This document shows, in pieces, positions 45,177 to 59,900 of a stretch of 64,000 nt of DNA. The DNA is from Phylloscopus collybita (taxonomy: Eukaryota > Chordata > Aves > Passeriformes > Phylloscopidae), in contig JAJNNQ010000006.1 in assembly GCA_027886175.1 (NCBI GenBank), positions 14,847,001-14,911,000 of the forward strand. Direction: 5' to 3'. Under the pieces are notes generated by a model. The model saw only the letters and a program-made list of their open reading frames with translations, did not search any database and had not been told where the DNA came from. Within the stretch, counting starts at the first letter, position 1. Each line of letters starts with the position of its first letter. The translations under genes were made by a program, and so were the position numbers.

Positions 45177-48100
45177 TACTTACTTATCTGGTTTTTTTAC
45201 ATATCTGTTTATCATTCTGGATGTTATATAAAAGGGAAGTCCTATGGTTAGAGTGAATTTTTGTTATAAGCTGAAGGATTTATATAGTAAACCCAGTTAC
45301 AATCTTACTATAGGTGTATGATAAGTTGTTTTGAACATAAAATTATATGCTGGCTGTTCCCATTGGTCAAAGAATTTTGAGGTTGTAGACTATTTCTGAA
45401 GTTATAATTGAGTCAGAGCTACTTCATTTAGTTCTAACAAGAAATATTTTGAACATCACTTTTCACTAGAGTGTATTCAGTAAGAAAATTAGGAACAGAA
45501 AAATAAAAGAATTCACAAAGTGATCTGAAATCTATAAAATAACATGAAACATATGCAATGCTGCAATTTTGGATCAATCCTTAAGAAGTAGACCCATCAG
45601 CTGAAAGTCCTTTAGAGTTCAAATTCCTCCTGACTTTTTTTTCTCAAACCCTTGTTCAACAAGGGACAGCTAATACGACATGAGAACTGTACGAGCTGAA
45701 GAGTACAGTGTAACTAGATCCTAACATTCCTCAGTGGATCAAAGAAAAAATGTCCTTTGTGAAAATCAGACAGAATGTTCAATGAAAAGAAAACAAAAAT
45801 AAATAAACCAGGCTAAAAGGAATAAAGCAAAAAAGAAAGAAACCTAGTCTATGTTCATCCTGCATTAATTGAGCACCAACTGATGTATTTTAATAATGAG
45901 CTATTTTACACTTTTTTATGCTCACAAAACAGAGTTAATTATCTTCCAGAGAATAATTCAAATTTTTAATTTAAATCTGTTTCTGTGTAAAATATTTCTG
46001 TGAAAAAGCTTTGAAAGAGACATAAAAATCACACCACTGAAGAAAGAAGGACTCAGTGTATAAACTTGGTCTTGCTCGTCTTCCTTTCACCACACTATTG
46101 ACTTTCTCCTACTTAGAAGAGTGTAATCTAGTTTTCAAAATCAAAGGCTCAAAAGATTGCAAAAGCCGAAATGGAGACTTGCTGTACATATTCATTATGA
46201 TAATCTCTTTAGCTGCATAATTTTCTGACATTTTTCCAATAAGATCTGCCATTCAATGTACATAGTTAATAAAAAATTTATCAACGCTGTTCAGTAATAC
46301 ACATTTTAATCTGCATGTCATGCAGAAAAAAATTGCAAATCCCAAAACAACCTAACAAAAACAAACCAAATAGAACTCCAATCTCAAACACAGAAAATAA
46401 CCAACAAATCACAAATGCCTATAGTCCATTCTGAGTGAAAACTGAAGTAGGAGCAGGAATTTGTGTTTGTTATTTGCCAAGGTAGACTGTGAATGCTCAC
46501 TAATTTTAGCCGAAATAAAAATAAAAACTGCAGAAATTAGATATAGGGAAATTCACAAGTATCAAAATTTGTCAATGAATTGTAAAATATTGCTGAGAAA
46601 GCACAAAAGACAAAACTGTGAAATAAAACTGTTAACCTTAGAGTAACACATTAATCATATACTACTAGTTGCTATGTAGATAGTAGTATTCAGTATGATG
46701 ATATCCCTTAATTTGTCTTTCCAGGAAACAGAAGTCTCATTGAAACCTCTTGTATATGCAGCATTAATTGAATGGTGCATTCCAGGCTATCGGAAGTGAG
46801 CAAGGAAATACCAAGAGGGTTTTGCAGAAAGAAAAAATAATTAGTGAAAAGCTAGCTATATCTTGATTTCTTTCTGAGTGCTCTTAAGAATTGGTTGTTC
46901 AGGGTTTTCAACACAGAAACTTCAAGATAGTTGAGGTCTCAAAACTCAATATTTTTTGTTTTTCTTTCATTTCAGTATACTTTCAAGATCATTAAACTCT
47001 GTTCTTTGAACACTCAAATATTTTCTTGTCTTCTGGATATTTGCTCAAGTATAAATACCTATATGTGACACACTAACTAATTAAAAGTTTATATTCCTTT
47101 CATTTGTGCTAAGCAGCAAGCTTTGAAAAACTGTAGTAGAAAAGATGTCTTTTAACTTACGTGGAAACTAACACAATTAAAAATACATACATAAAAAATT
47201 TAATATTTTCACAGCTAGTACAACTCACAGAAATGGTCATTCAGAAAGAAATGTTTCATGCTTTTCTTGATCTGAGTAATAAAATCAGGATGAATAATGC
47301 TGTTCTTGACTTAATCAAACTGGATTTATAAGAATTAGATTGACTAATGTGTGCAGAGCTGTTTCCCTGCATTGTTCTCACAAACACCACTGTTCAATTC
47401 TATGGTACTATAAGGAGGAATAGAAGACGAAGGTTTAACTTTCATTTTACTTCCTTTTATGTTTTATTGATCTATGCTGAGTGTCAAAGAGATGTAAATC
47501 CATTTCAGGTGGACATGGAAAATTTAGCCTTGAGTATACTAGAGAAACATCTGAAAAGCAAAGGAAATTCATACTATGTTGTCATTACTGCCCTCACTGC
47601 ATCCGTTCAGAGCTGTGAGAGGATACGTACTGAAAGGCTACTGCAAAATCAGATTGTGTGGCAATTTTGCAAACTCTCTTTTCCTGTTATTGTCCAGGTT
47701 GTCTAGAGGTGATCTGAAATGAAGAAAGCCAAAAGCAGCAGCCTCTTCAGCAGCCCTCCTCTTATCCAGCAGATCACAAGTAGTGAAACAGAAGTTATTT
47801 GCACAGAGGTGTCTTGAATTCTGCTGACTGAACTCCACTGACATACATCAGAATGCTGAAATTGCTAAAACAACTTGGGCTAAGCCCAGCAATATGTATT
47901 AGCATTGTTAGTTGGCTTCTGGGGCCTAAAAGTCAAAGAATGGTGTTACATTTAATCCTGTGCTATATTTTGGTCTGGTTTAGAATACTAAACTAAAGGA
48001 GACAATTTTAAGTTATTACAATGGTTTTTTCAGAACATTAAATCTGTCAGAAAAACAAAGGGAACAGCTTACTTTGCAAGTTTTCATTAACTGCCAAAAC

Positions 48101-49704
48101 AATTCCTAAATCCCAGGAAACACTTTCAAAGTGCCACAATTTTTCTTCTTTTTCTGTTTTATTTCACAATTGTATATATACAAAATTTATTTCAAGGCTT
48201 TTTTTTCTGGACTGAGAAAGGCATAAAAGCCTTAGAGCTCTTATAACTTCTTCTGGTTGCAATATTAAATATAACACAATAACAAAAAAATCCTGAAATC
48301 ATTCATCCTCTATGGAGGGATGAAGGAAGCAAGGAAGTATCTGACTTTCAAAACTTCTTTCACAAGCTATCTTTGTATACTCAGGGAGTGTATAGTAATA
48401 ACATAGGTATAGATGAAGACTCAGTTTGTAGCAGTAAAACAGAGAATATCAAGAGGAAAAAAAAAAAAAAAAAGCACACCAGAAAGAAAGAGAACAGGTG
48501 CAAACAATTTTTAGGTCCTCTCTGCCATGTCTAGAGCAGAAAAATATACATCACATTTACCTTGGTGTGGATGTTGTGGCCATGGGGGAGAATGGTAGAC
48601 ATAGAGAGATTTATTTTGTATTTCAATCTTCTAAGAAAAACAGCTTTGAATAAAACTATAGGAAGCTGTTTCATCTCTGCAGACTGGTAAATGTATGCTG
48701 CTGTTAGTAGTAACAGGTCAGAGGTTTGTATTTAGCTGGAGGTTCTGAAAAAATTATCAGCTGTGATTTGCCTAATTTGTGAAAGACCCTGGAGTTATTT
48801 TTTTTTTTCTATAAGAGCAATGTCTTACTAACAGGAGACTAAGGATTTTGATCTAAATTGTTTTAGTTTTGTTTAGCTTTGAGTTACTGTGTGATGTATA
48901 TGTTATATACAATGTTATATATAATGTTATATATTTTTGATATAGTTATGCAATTAACTGATAGTGAAAGACAACTCTTCTGTGTAGTGCAAAGAGTGAC
49001 CCCAGGATAATGACGTAATGTAGAGGAGTGCAATCACAGAATAACTGCAGAAGCTTCACAAGAGTGAGGATAGGGTGAAAACAGAGACTTCAGGGCTATT
49101 AGCTAATCACTAACAGTCAATTATTTTTTTTAAAGGAATGCAACTTCAGGACCTGGGTAAATTTAATCCTTTTACAAAGGACAAAGAAAAAATAAACAAG
49201 AAACAGACACGGAACACAACATGTAAATTCTGGTATAACATTGAACTGCAGGCCAGTGAATAATAAAAGAAAAAAGTATAGTGGTTGCTGCAAAGTATGA
49301 AAGATTATTCTAAAAAGGCCTTAGGATGAGGAAGAAAGTGTCACCATCACTATCACAATAATTCTCTTGGTGAAGAGTTACAAAAGCTGATGACACCTTC
49401 ACCATCCTTCTTGTTGAGGAAGAGTACAATCCTTAGTCTTAGATGCACTGAAACTAGAGGTGTACTTAAAGGACAAGAATAAAAACAGATACGGGAATAA
49501 ATACAATTTTTCCCATCCTGATCAAGAACTCCATTCATTACAAAACTGGCAGTTCCTTTTCCACAGAACATTGTGCTTTTGCTGAAACAAAAATGAAAAA
49601 TGAATAATTTTCCAAAGCTCTTAAAAATATTGAACAGAAGTATTTTCAATACTGCTGGAATGAGTCCAGCAGAGGTCTAAATGCCAAACGGCAAAGATAT
49701 TTAG
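45177..49704. other. Unique AT-rich non-coding DNA
   Basis: No gene or nameable transposon was seen. It includes an A17 run (48457-48473) and three tandem copies of a 12-bp unit, AATGTTATATAT-like, at 48899-48934. The open frame at 47347-47706 (plus, 119 codons) is the only longish one. It shows no domain that I recognise, has no exon borders, and is not called a gene. Confidence 0.45.
48899..48934. repeat. 12-bp tandem repeat, three copies
   Basis: TATGTTATATAC, AATGTTATATAT and AATGTTATATAT lie head to tail. A small AT-rich minisatellite. Confidence 0.88.
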
Positions 49705-50102
49705 GGGAGATGGTGGTGGACAACCTCTCTTATGAGAGCTCAACCCTGAGAGGAATGAAAGGGGACCTTGTCAATGTCTGTAGTATCTGAAAGGAGATTG
49801 CCAAAAGGGTGAAGTCAGGGTATTCCTGGTGCTACCAAGCAATAGGAAAAGGGGTAATGGACAGAAACTGATACACAGGAAATACCATCTGAACATGAGA
49901 AAGAACTTTACTCTAAATGTGGAAGCGCACTGAACAGATTGCTCAGCGAGGTTGTGGATTTTCCCTCACTGGAGATAATTCAAGACCCATCTGGTCCCAA
50001 TCTTGTGCAATGTACTCAAGCAGGATAACCCTTCCTGAGCAAGGGGGTGGACCTGATGACCCACTGTGGTACCTCCCATCTTCATGCATTCTGTGATTTT
50101 CT
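49705..50102 (+). mobile_element. CR1 LINE 3' end, plus strand
   Basis: A well-ordered CR1 3' region: 'acctctcttatgagagctc' at 49721; 'gaaaggggaccttgtcaatg' at 49757; 'gtatctgaaaggagattgcc' at 49783; 'aatggacagaaactgatacacaggaa'-type sequence at 49856-49882; 'ccatctgaacatgagaaagaac' at 49886; 'gaacagattgctcagcgagg' at 49932; 'tcaagacccatctggtccca' at 49980; 'gggggtggacctgatgac' at 50043; and 'cattctgtgatttt' at 50087-50100, a CR1 terminal repeat. It is truncated on its 5' side and contains stops. Confidence 0.9.
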
Positions 50103-53100
50103 TGGTCACCTTTTGCTTATGCACTATGCCTTCAGAATAACCACAAGAACTTCTAAAAACCCTTAGAATTTTATCTCTGTCTGTGCCCTCAGTGTACATA
50201 TTTACTTCCAAGCTTTTCACCTAAGTAATTTTTTTAATCAATAGGAAGAAGGAGGAACAGCTAATCTGAGATCCTTCTCTTGATGTCTTAAACTGTTCAA
50301 TTATATTGTACCAGGAAAATGTCTACTTTTTATTAACATAAATTTCATAAAAAATACAACCAAACAAAACTTCCAAGTATTTTGGCATTGCAGACAATTA
50401 CAATGATGAGAGTTGACTTAATCAGTGTATGTGCACTGTGTACATGTGCAAGGAATAATGGTCATAAATATTGTATTATTACAGACAGCCAGTGGCAATT
50501 TGCATGCAGTGTTTCAATTTAAAGGCTTGGAAGTTTGTAACAAGAGAGGTTTCAATTTCATTGTTTTAGCTTAAATGCATATATTAAATAGTCTCTAAGC
50601 ATTAAGTTTTATGGTGTATACATATATTAACTGGATTCTTGGATTCTCAAAGGAGTTCTTTTCTCAAGTAAATTTAGTTTTTATAAACCCAAAAATCCAG
50701 TGTACAGATTGGTCTGGTGCCAGGAAACAGCATATTAAAAATCAGTAAGAAAAACATCTCACATAGAATTTTAAAGTCAGGACATCTATAGCTGAATTAG
50801 TCATTCTAGGAAGTCTTTGGAGACAATGGAAAGGAACAGGAGCTTTTAGGCTTCTTCTTATTCTAAAGTATATGTTTAAAATAGGTGAATTTAATCTTAG
50901 CCCACAAGACGTATTTAATTCCCCTCCTAACTACAAAGAATATGCAATGTGACCACTGAGAAGTGGAAACTTACATTGTAGATGGCTGAAGTAATTCGAG
51001 ATGAATTCTGTTACTCTCGACTACTAATCAATTCCCAAATCTTTCCACAATTTCTGCATTGAACACAGAAATAGCATCTTGTTAGACTGTGCTAACAGAT
51101 GATAGGATTTTTCATTTGCTGCCTCAGTTTGTGTGCCTTTTTCAAAGGCTAGGTTTAGAACCTAATTTTTTTCTATGAACGTGTTCTGCTATAAAATTAG
51201 TCTAATTTAGAAAATTCCAAATTAACAAATTATTAAGAAGCACAAAAGGCATAAAAATACTCTTTGTGGGTTTTATAAAGAAGGAAAGATTGAACCAAAT
51301 TGCAGTAAAAAAGAATCCAGTTATAATCAGAGTATTGAAAATTATTCTACCTAAAAAAGTGAAGGAAAATATATCAACTGATACTTATAAAACCATAATG
51401 TTATAAAAAAAGAACCTAACATTACTGAAAAAGTTGTATGTTCAAGAAAGCAAATAATGCGAACAATTAGAATTTTCCTTTTAAATATTTCTATAAATTT
51501 GCAACCATAGCAACCTTAACAACAATGAAAACATTACTAGTATTACTATTGAAATATAAAAGCAAAGTATAAAGCTACAGTACAGTAAGGTAGAAGATAA
51601 GGATGGAATACTCTTTCAGATACATGAATGGCCTGAATTAGTATGCTACTTCTAACAGTGACCATAAGTGGATGCCATAAAAGAGGAAGAGCAGGGCAAA
51701 TATCTCTTCCAGGAATATGTCTCCTAGGAACTTTCCAGATTTAATCTAGTTTCACCTCAACTGATTTCTGCAGATATAATACCTGCTCAGCAGGTCAGTA
51801 AAAGATTATTAGTTCTGAACCTGATTTGAATTACCTCCATCTGACAGCCCATGGTTCTATATTCTCTCTCTGAAGATGACTTCTGTCTTCTCTGAGACCG
51901 TCAGGTTAGCAAAACTGTTAAAAGAAGAAGGAGTATGCATTTTGAATATTTGACCATAATTATTTTGCAGCTGATGACCACAAAGACTGCCTAATATAAG
52001 TGATGAGAAGGCAGAGAGTAAAACCGTGAAACACGTAGGGGCAAAATCATTTGGTATTCTATGTACTGGAGAAGGGGTTACAATCCCTGAAAATTCCTGT
52101 ATGCCATAATGCCTGTCATTTTGCTTCAAGGACCATGATTTTTTTTATTCAGTAAGATGGAAGTTTTGTAAAGAACAAAGGTTTTATAAACTAAATTTTT
52201 ATGCCTGCAATAGCTGCATCTTTCAAGCACAGAACAAATTAACAAAGATCTCATAGACTTCAATATCTCCATAAGTATTTTAACAAACTAAACTTCTCTT
52301 CTAAGGCCCTCCCAGAAAGCTACTGATATTTGGAGGCTCTGCTGCATTTTCAGACTAAAGCTTTACTTTGATAGATTGCTGCCTCAGGGAAGGTGGAAAG
52401 ATAATGAGCCAGAGAAAAGTGTGATCTGAGGGAAAGAATGCAAGAGAGGAAAGCTGACAGTAAGTCTTAATTTAAGGCTACAATCTGAGAAAGAATTTAG
52501 GTTCAAACTGTTTCTTTATGGTAACTGAGACCACCAGCCAACCTTGAAGGTTCCTGTGTTTCTGCCAGGATGATTTCAGTGTCTGTGTTTCTACTACGGG
52601 CATGAACTCCACTGTTCAATTTATTCCTGATATAATCCAAATACTTCACAAACTGGAAATTGGCCTTTACTGATCACACCTGCAGGATTGAAACTCACAT
52701 ATTGTAGAGTGAGTCTACTAAACAAGGCAGGTGTGAAAGATCTCAAAAGCACTGTAAGAAGGTATTGTATTGCGCTTCACATCAGGAAGTTATCTATCTT
52801 TTTTAAAAGCTGTCACTCTTATTTTTCCCAAATTCCCACAACAGAGCAATGTGAACCCAGAGGTCTGGATTTACCTGGCCACAAGGTTATAAACACTGAC
52901 CTTTGTCTATTGAGAAGATCTGTTGCAAATGAGATGAGAAAGTGAAACTAGTAAAGAATGTTTTGTGATTTTCCAGCTAGGAGAAGATAAATGTGTCTAT
53001 GAGAAATTAAATTGCAGATGAATACTAGGGAGAAAATAAACTGACACTCAAAATTAAATTTACTGCATTTTGGAACTCTTTTATTAAACAATATCAGGAT

Positions 53101-56100
53101 CCTCTCCTGTCAGTGAGACAAGAAAGTCTGGGATATGTCCTTTGTGATTCTCTACTATATAGGAAGGCATGATCTTTTATGATTCATTATTTCACTGGTC
53201 CTCTGGACTTCAGATTTTATAAGAAAAATCCCTGTTCCTTGTCTAAGAGTTAATTCAGGAATGTTCAGATGCACTTTGAATTTAGCTTAAGTAATAAAGT
53301 GGAACTTCAAATTTTATTTCATGTAGTAATAATTTTACTATAATATGTTTCTTTGAACTGTAAAAAAAATTCAGTGATAAGCATTTCTGAAATTATTAGC
53401 ACTAATTTTATTGATTGTGTATATGTCAAAGATTATGAATTTCATTTTAATGCTGAAAGAATGGAGAATTTTTCACTGACATGTTTTCCAGTATAAATGT
53501 ATTTTAAAGTGGTAATTAAAACTTACTGTTCTAAAATTATGACTGTATGTACTTGTTTAAAACTCTTTTTCATTCTTCCACATCACTTAACAGTCTACAA
53601 TAATAGTAAAATTATGGAGTGAGAGAAAAAAAAACCACTTAAAATTACAGTTTGACAAGAAGCAAAGGTGCTGGAAGGAAATAATAAAAGACAGGAGATA
53701 TATGTGATCATATTAGTACAAAACCTCTTGAGTAGCAGCTGCAGATTTTCTTTAAAACTGAAAACGTTGGCCTATATATATGTGTGTATATTATATAAAA
53801 TGTACAAACAATAGTTGTAGGTCAGGTTTTCCTGTACACAGAGAGTATCTAGTCTTTAGAGGATTTGATACCACAATGAAATGAATTGCTGTGAATAGAA
53901 CTGCAGTGAAGACTAATTTTCAATATATTTCAGTTTAAAATGCTGTCACAGTTTAGTAACTGCCTGCAACTCTGACAGTGTCTCTCCAGCTGTCTCTTCG
54001 TATGAGACTGGTGCTCAGGTCAGACTGTATTTACAGACTTCTAAACACTGTATACCTTCACAAATATCTCATTTGATAGTTTATCTTTTGAGCTTATCTG
54101 GCTCCTTGATACACATTTTAGAAACTCATGACAAACATCAGAGACCATTTTATAAAGGCTAGGACGTTTAATGGTGGGGTTTAAATGCAATTTTTAGGTG
54201 GAAGATACTAAACTTGAAATCTGACAACATATTTCTGTGCAGTTGCTCTCCGGACATATTGAACTTGGTACATACTAAAATGAACATGAGATATCTGCAA
54301 ACAGACTGGACTTTTAGGGGGTTTAGGTTTTTATTCCTCACTCTCTTTCTTTCCTGACACAAATATATGATGCAAAAACTTGAGAAGAATGACTGTGAAA
54401 TGCAAAAGATTTTACTAATATCTAGAGGGGCTGTTGGTATGCCTCTCCACAGTGAACAGTGTGTTGGACAAGTAAGGCATCAAGGCATGGTAAATTTGCA
54501 CACACACTGTGTTAATGTGCTTGAAAAACCCTACAATCTTGTAATTTATTTATTTTTTTTTTTGCAATTCATAGCCTATACTATAAAAAAATAATTTAAA
54601 AAATCCAATAAGACTCAAAGAACAATTGAGTTTTTATCTTTTGATTAAATAACCCTTTTAAATATTTTTATATTACACTTTTCTGGAATATTTTCTGTTG
54701 TTTAAGCACCTTCTAATAGTACTTTTCTTACAGTGCTAGCAAACAAAATAAGGAAGTGGAAAAACAGTGATAGTGAAAGCTATCTGTAAGTATTAATTTA
54801 AAAAAAAGGGAAAGAAAAAAGTACTGTATTCTAGAATTTATATTCATCATTGTCATAATCCCCCTATTACAAGCAATATTGTTCAATTAAATTATTTTTC
54901 AATCATAATATCATGATTATAGTAAGGCATATCAAAGCTTGAGTTCAGTAATTTTATTTTCTGAGGTGCAGATGCATATTCACTTTAAAGAGGATTTAAT
55001 TATAACATTAATTTCCTATTTAAAGGATCTTTTTAACAGTAAGAAGCCATTGCTAAGAAAAAAAAAAACAACAGGCAAATGTTCTTGAAAAAATATTCTG
55101 GGGATGGGTGTAGTGTATTTTAAACCACACTCTCATTTTTATTGGACAGCAATACAACAGCAATCCAAAACAAAGCTAACAATTGATCTCCAGCAGTGGT
55201 CTACAACACTAGTTATCCATCAAGACTTCCACTGAGAGAAGAGACTCCTCTTATAATTTCACTGATGAGATTCTCTATTCCATTTTCTTTGAAGTCAGTT
55301 TATTTCACTACTTGAGTATCCCTGGTCCTCACTAAAACTTTAGGCTGCCATTTGTCAAAGCTTTCTAAGTCTGGCAAAATATGAACCAGTTGATAGTGAA
55401 ATTTTATCTCAGGGGAAGTTCAAGTGAATTACTACTGCATGTGTCAAAAATGTTTGCTATAAATATGAATATTATTCACAGTTTTATTCAATACCAATCT
55501 ATAATTCTCCTCCAACTCTCTTATAAGTTTCCAGGGTACTGAACAGAAGGAATGATGCAAAAATTTAGGAGAGCACTTATGAGGGGAAAAAAACCTGTGG
55601 CCTCTATTGCGCACCAGAACTTTTTATAAAAAATAAAACAAAAAAGAAAAAGAGGTCAGTATGTCTCAAAAGCCACCTCTGATGTTATTGCTCCAAGACG
55701 GAGGTGAGTAGTTCATAACATTGAAGTCACTTGAGAAGGCTTATAATACATACTTAATTCACCATTACCAAGAAGAAATAAATCAGAACTGCCATTATAT
55801 AATAACCCAAAGGTCTGAAAATAGATTTGCTAGCACTATAGATCATTTGAGGACTCTGGGTACTCCCAGAAGTTTGTGAAAAACTTCTCCATATGTCTCT
55901 ACTCTCCCAAAAGGACTGACTAAAACATGCAAACAAGTTTGTAAAAATAGTCCTTCAGAGGAGATGGTGACAACAGGACTAAACACCTACAGGGGTAAAT
56001 GTCCCAGTGCAGTAGTGTGATTTACATCCTTGCTATGAAAATAGAATGGTCCTGTCAAAATTTCCTACCCTTGGCAGATGCTAGTCCATGCTGTTGGCTG

Positions 56101-56340
56101 AAACACATTTTGACGTGGTCTAGGAAAGTAGCATGGCAATCAAAATCACACTGTGAGGCAAGTTAATAACTAAATAGTGAGGTCCCTGGCTTGGATTATG
56201 TGGCTTACTTTACTAGTAAATCCTTAAAAATACCTAAAATCCTTCCAATTCACTATGGATACCCCATGGATACACTATGGATATTCATTATGAATAAAAG
56301 AAAAAGAATGTGAGTATTGTCAAAATAACCCACATCATCT
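50103..56340. other. Long AT-rich non-coding DNA
   Basis: No gene, RNA gene or nameable transposon was found in this 6.2-kb stretch. All open frames are under 91 codons with no domain (for example 51857-52129 minus and 52688-52945 plus). Short TA/TG runs occur near 53775-53800. Very old repeats may be hidden. Confidence 0.45.
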
Positions 56341-56900
56341 GATATTTAGTAGCTGTATGATTTTCTCAGAGATTTAGTGGTCTCTTCATATTCAGTGCCA
56401 CCATATGGTTTTCTCTGTAAGGTTGTTCAAACCCTTTTTCAAGAGGTTTTAGTTTTCAGCCTCCACAGTTGCCACGGCAAGCCTAACTCCATATTGAATG
56501 AAAAAGTCCTGTCTATTGTCTGTTCTGAGCCAGTGATCAGTCTGTATCATCTGGTTCACTCTGCTCCTGGCACTAGAGAATTAAACAAGTTCTGAAGAAT
56601 TTTCCCTGTGGCACTGTGCAGCTCCCATGGGTTGGACCTGATTTCAGCAACAGGGTGGTAGATAGGGGTAAATGATCAAGGAGAGATCTGAAAAGACCCT
56701 GAGAGAGCCTGTAGAGAGAACAGAGGGGACTCTACATCTGGCCCCAGGCCAACACATGGTACCCTTGTGCTGATCTAGCTGACTGTGTTGTCAGCCCTGA
56801 AGGACAGAGGAGTCAAGTCTCCCCTGAACGTTGAACTTACCTGTGGCTAAGTGTTTGATATCTGAGCATTGTAGTACTCACACTACCAATTTAGTCCAAA
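56341..56900. other. Slightly GC-richer block, possibly an old diverged repeat
   Basis: Composition changes here to fewer long A/T runs. Phrases such as 'gaatgaaaaagtcctgtcta' near 56496 and 'tctggttcactctgctcctg' near 56549 have a flavour that I associate with old vertebrate repeats. I cannot name the family, and no coding frame longer than 72 codons exists. Confidence 0.25.
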
Positions 56901-59900
56901 ACTGTGACAGGACACAGGGATTTAGAGTCCCTTTTATATCCCACTTCAGTTATCTGTCTTCCATGCTGAACTATCTTAGTCTAACGCTGTTTTCACTTAT
57001 ATGAAACCATTATAGTTCATAGATCATTCTTTATGACTCCTTTATACCTCTTCCATCTCTATCTTATTTTGAGAAATACTCATGGGTCATCATGGAGGTA
57101 CACAATGGTTTATTTTCACTTCTTTTTATTAATAATCATATATTTTTGTTATTTCTTTTTTGAGTTGTGTCAATAAATCACAAAATTTTCTGCCACAGCC
57201 CTACAATAAGCTTACTTCCACCAAGCCCAGAGTCAAAATTTAAAAGACTGAGATTTATTTTTTGTAGGTGTTTGCTTTACATCTATTTATGCATCTATTT
57301 ATTTATGTTTTTCACTATATCTCTACAGAAACATTTGAATATCTCGGTGAAGTTTATCACTTTTGCCTCCACTTCCTTTTCCACCAACATAAAGAGGAAA
57401 GCTCTATTATTCTACTACACTGAAATAATACTCCTCTAACAAAAGTAAATCAACAACTGCAAAACCTGGACATGTGGTAAATTCTAGGTTTCATTCCGGA
57501 AATCTTGAGGCATGTCATCAGACCTTAAAACATGCAGTGATGAGTTGAAAGGTTTAGTTTTGTGGCCACAGTCACTACACAAATGTAGGTAGATTTGGCT
57601 CTTCAATGTAAACTAGGAAATTGTCTTCTCCACAAAATGAATAGTCATTAATGGTCTGATGTTCTGCACTATCACTTTCACTAATAAGGTAGGACATAGC
57701 CAAGGTCATGTTTAATAACCAGATTGACGAGGCAGTAATATAAGCAAGAGATGTTCTTTTGTATAACCAGAAATCTGAAGCAATCAAAAGACCAGAGGCA
57801 GGTAAGATTTAATAGTCACAAATGACAGACTTGGAAGGGATTAGAAATGAAGGACAATAAGATTACCCAATTATTTGGAACTTTTTATTCGTAGCTGGAT
57901 TGTGGGTTGACAATGTAATTTAATCAATGGTGATCTCAATTTGATTTATATTCATACAGTAAAGAAGAGTTTTGAAAAATCACCTTCTTCACCTTAATTA
58001 AAATTTGCATTACTATAACCTACATATTTTATGCAAAATCTCCCATATTTATTTCATAGATTATTCCTCTTTACAGTTGCTGTTTAAACTAGAAAATTCC
58101 TTGTTTAAATCAACTTTAACTAATTGTTGAGTTTACATTTATAACCATTATCAAGTGCATCATATCATTACCAAAGACGTCTTTTTCTTTGTATAACTCA
58201 ATAGGAACAAGTGGTACTTTAAGAATAAAACTGGAAGTAATGGCCCTACTCGGAGAAGTTTAAAGTCTAAATGAGATAGAAAACACAATGAGAAGTGGCA
58301 GCATAGAGGGGATGAATAAACAAAATGAAGGAAGAAAACTGAAGGGGGAAACTGTCCTTGGGAATGTTACTTAGGAATATAGAATAGCTCTTAACTTTTT
58401 CTTAACAATTTTTTCCACGTTATTTTGTTGTTGTTGTTTCAGTCTTTGTAAACATGTAAATTCAGACAAAAAGATCTCATAGTATCATTGCAACATTTCC
58501 CTTCCCTCCCCACACATCCCATTAACCTCATCTATTAAAAGGATTTATTCTGAATATTTAGAATAATGGAGATAAAGTTCCAGAATTCCTATGAAGAGTA
58601 ATAGTAGATATAAAGATGAAAAAAATGCAATAAGGCAAAAGCAGAAGGCAGCAAAACTGCTGTCCTTTAGTGGAAATGCATACATTCATGTATACGTACA
58701 CATCACGTGATATTGTCATATGTCAAACTCAGCTGCTTCAGCCTTTTTCATTATGTCTTTCAAGAGGATTAAATAATGAGGGGACAGTTTTTAAAAGTAA
58801 GCATACTGAAGTAACAAGTAGGTTAAAGAATACTTATTTTAAGCAGATATATGTATCTCATGGAAACAGGCATAAAATATGGAAATTCTAGAAATTATAA
58901 TGAAACAACTTTGTCATTGGTATTTCCTTAATCTTTCTTAAGTCCACATTTTTAAAATATTACAATAAACAAAAAAGCGAACAAACCTCTTCAGTAAGTA
59001 ATAATTTTACTTTTCATATACTTTTCATATACTCTGTTGTTCAATTTAGAATGCCATAAAATATGAAATTTCTTCCATACAAGTATGAAAATCTCTTGTT
59101 TTTTGATTATGATAGATCTATTTTCAATATTGATACTATCATTTTCTGCATTTTATCAATAGGTTTTTGTTGTTTGTTTTTTTTTTCTCTGATGACATTT
59201 TTTATCAAGGAAGAAAAACATAAGGAAAGACTTCTCATTACTCCTCTTCCAGTGTGTTGGGACATGGCCAGTTGACCCTACTCAGTGTAACATATATGTA
59301 CTTCATAGAGGCTCCTAAATAAGGTAAAAAAAAATAAAAATCTGATAAACAAGACATATATTGAACATTCAAGGTTATTGGTCATCCTTATTTTTCTTTT
59401 ATGAATATGTTTAGAGATCTCTTACATTAATAAAAAGTATAGGAAATATCATCATCATTAAAAAAACTAAGATAATTTTTTAAAATTGAAATGAGAAAAA
59501 TACATTATGAATTAAAATTTATGCTTAAAAATTAAAATTATTCTTTTAATAGCTTAGTAAATACAAGTATTCTATACATAGAACACTCTAAAAATATATC
59601 AAGTCATAAAATTGTAGAAAAAAGAGAAGCTGATAGCAAGCAGTTTATTCAAGTACTTCTAAAGATATTTAAAGACAGAAAAAAAAGTCTTCCTATTGTT
59701 TTCTGCTTAACTATACACAATTATTTATCATTTAAACTTTGAAACTTCTATTCCTTTCCTGATTGCTCTGGAGAGAGAAGCTGTAATATATTTTCTTGGA
59801 CACTTTGACAAACTGAGGATGGCAACATCAGATGGACATTGACTGAAAGAGAAAAGAATAAATATTTCTGCATGAGAAAATGTTGTAACTTTTCAAATAT

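Noticed and set aside
47347..47706. 119-codon plus-strand frame
   Set aside because: A few charged stretches looked protein-like, but no family is recognisable and no exon signals flank it.
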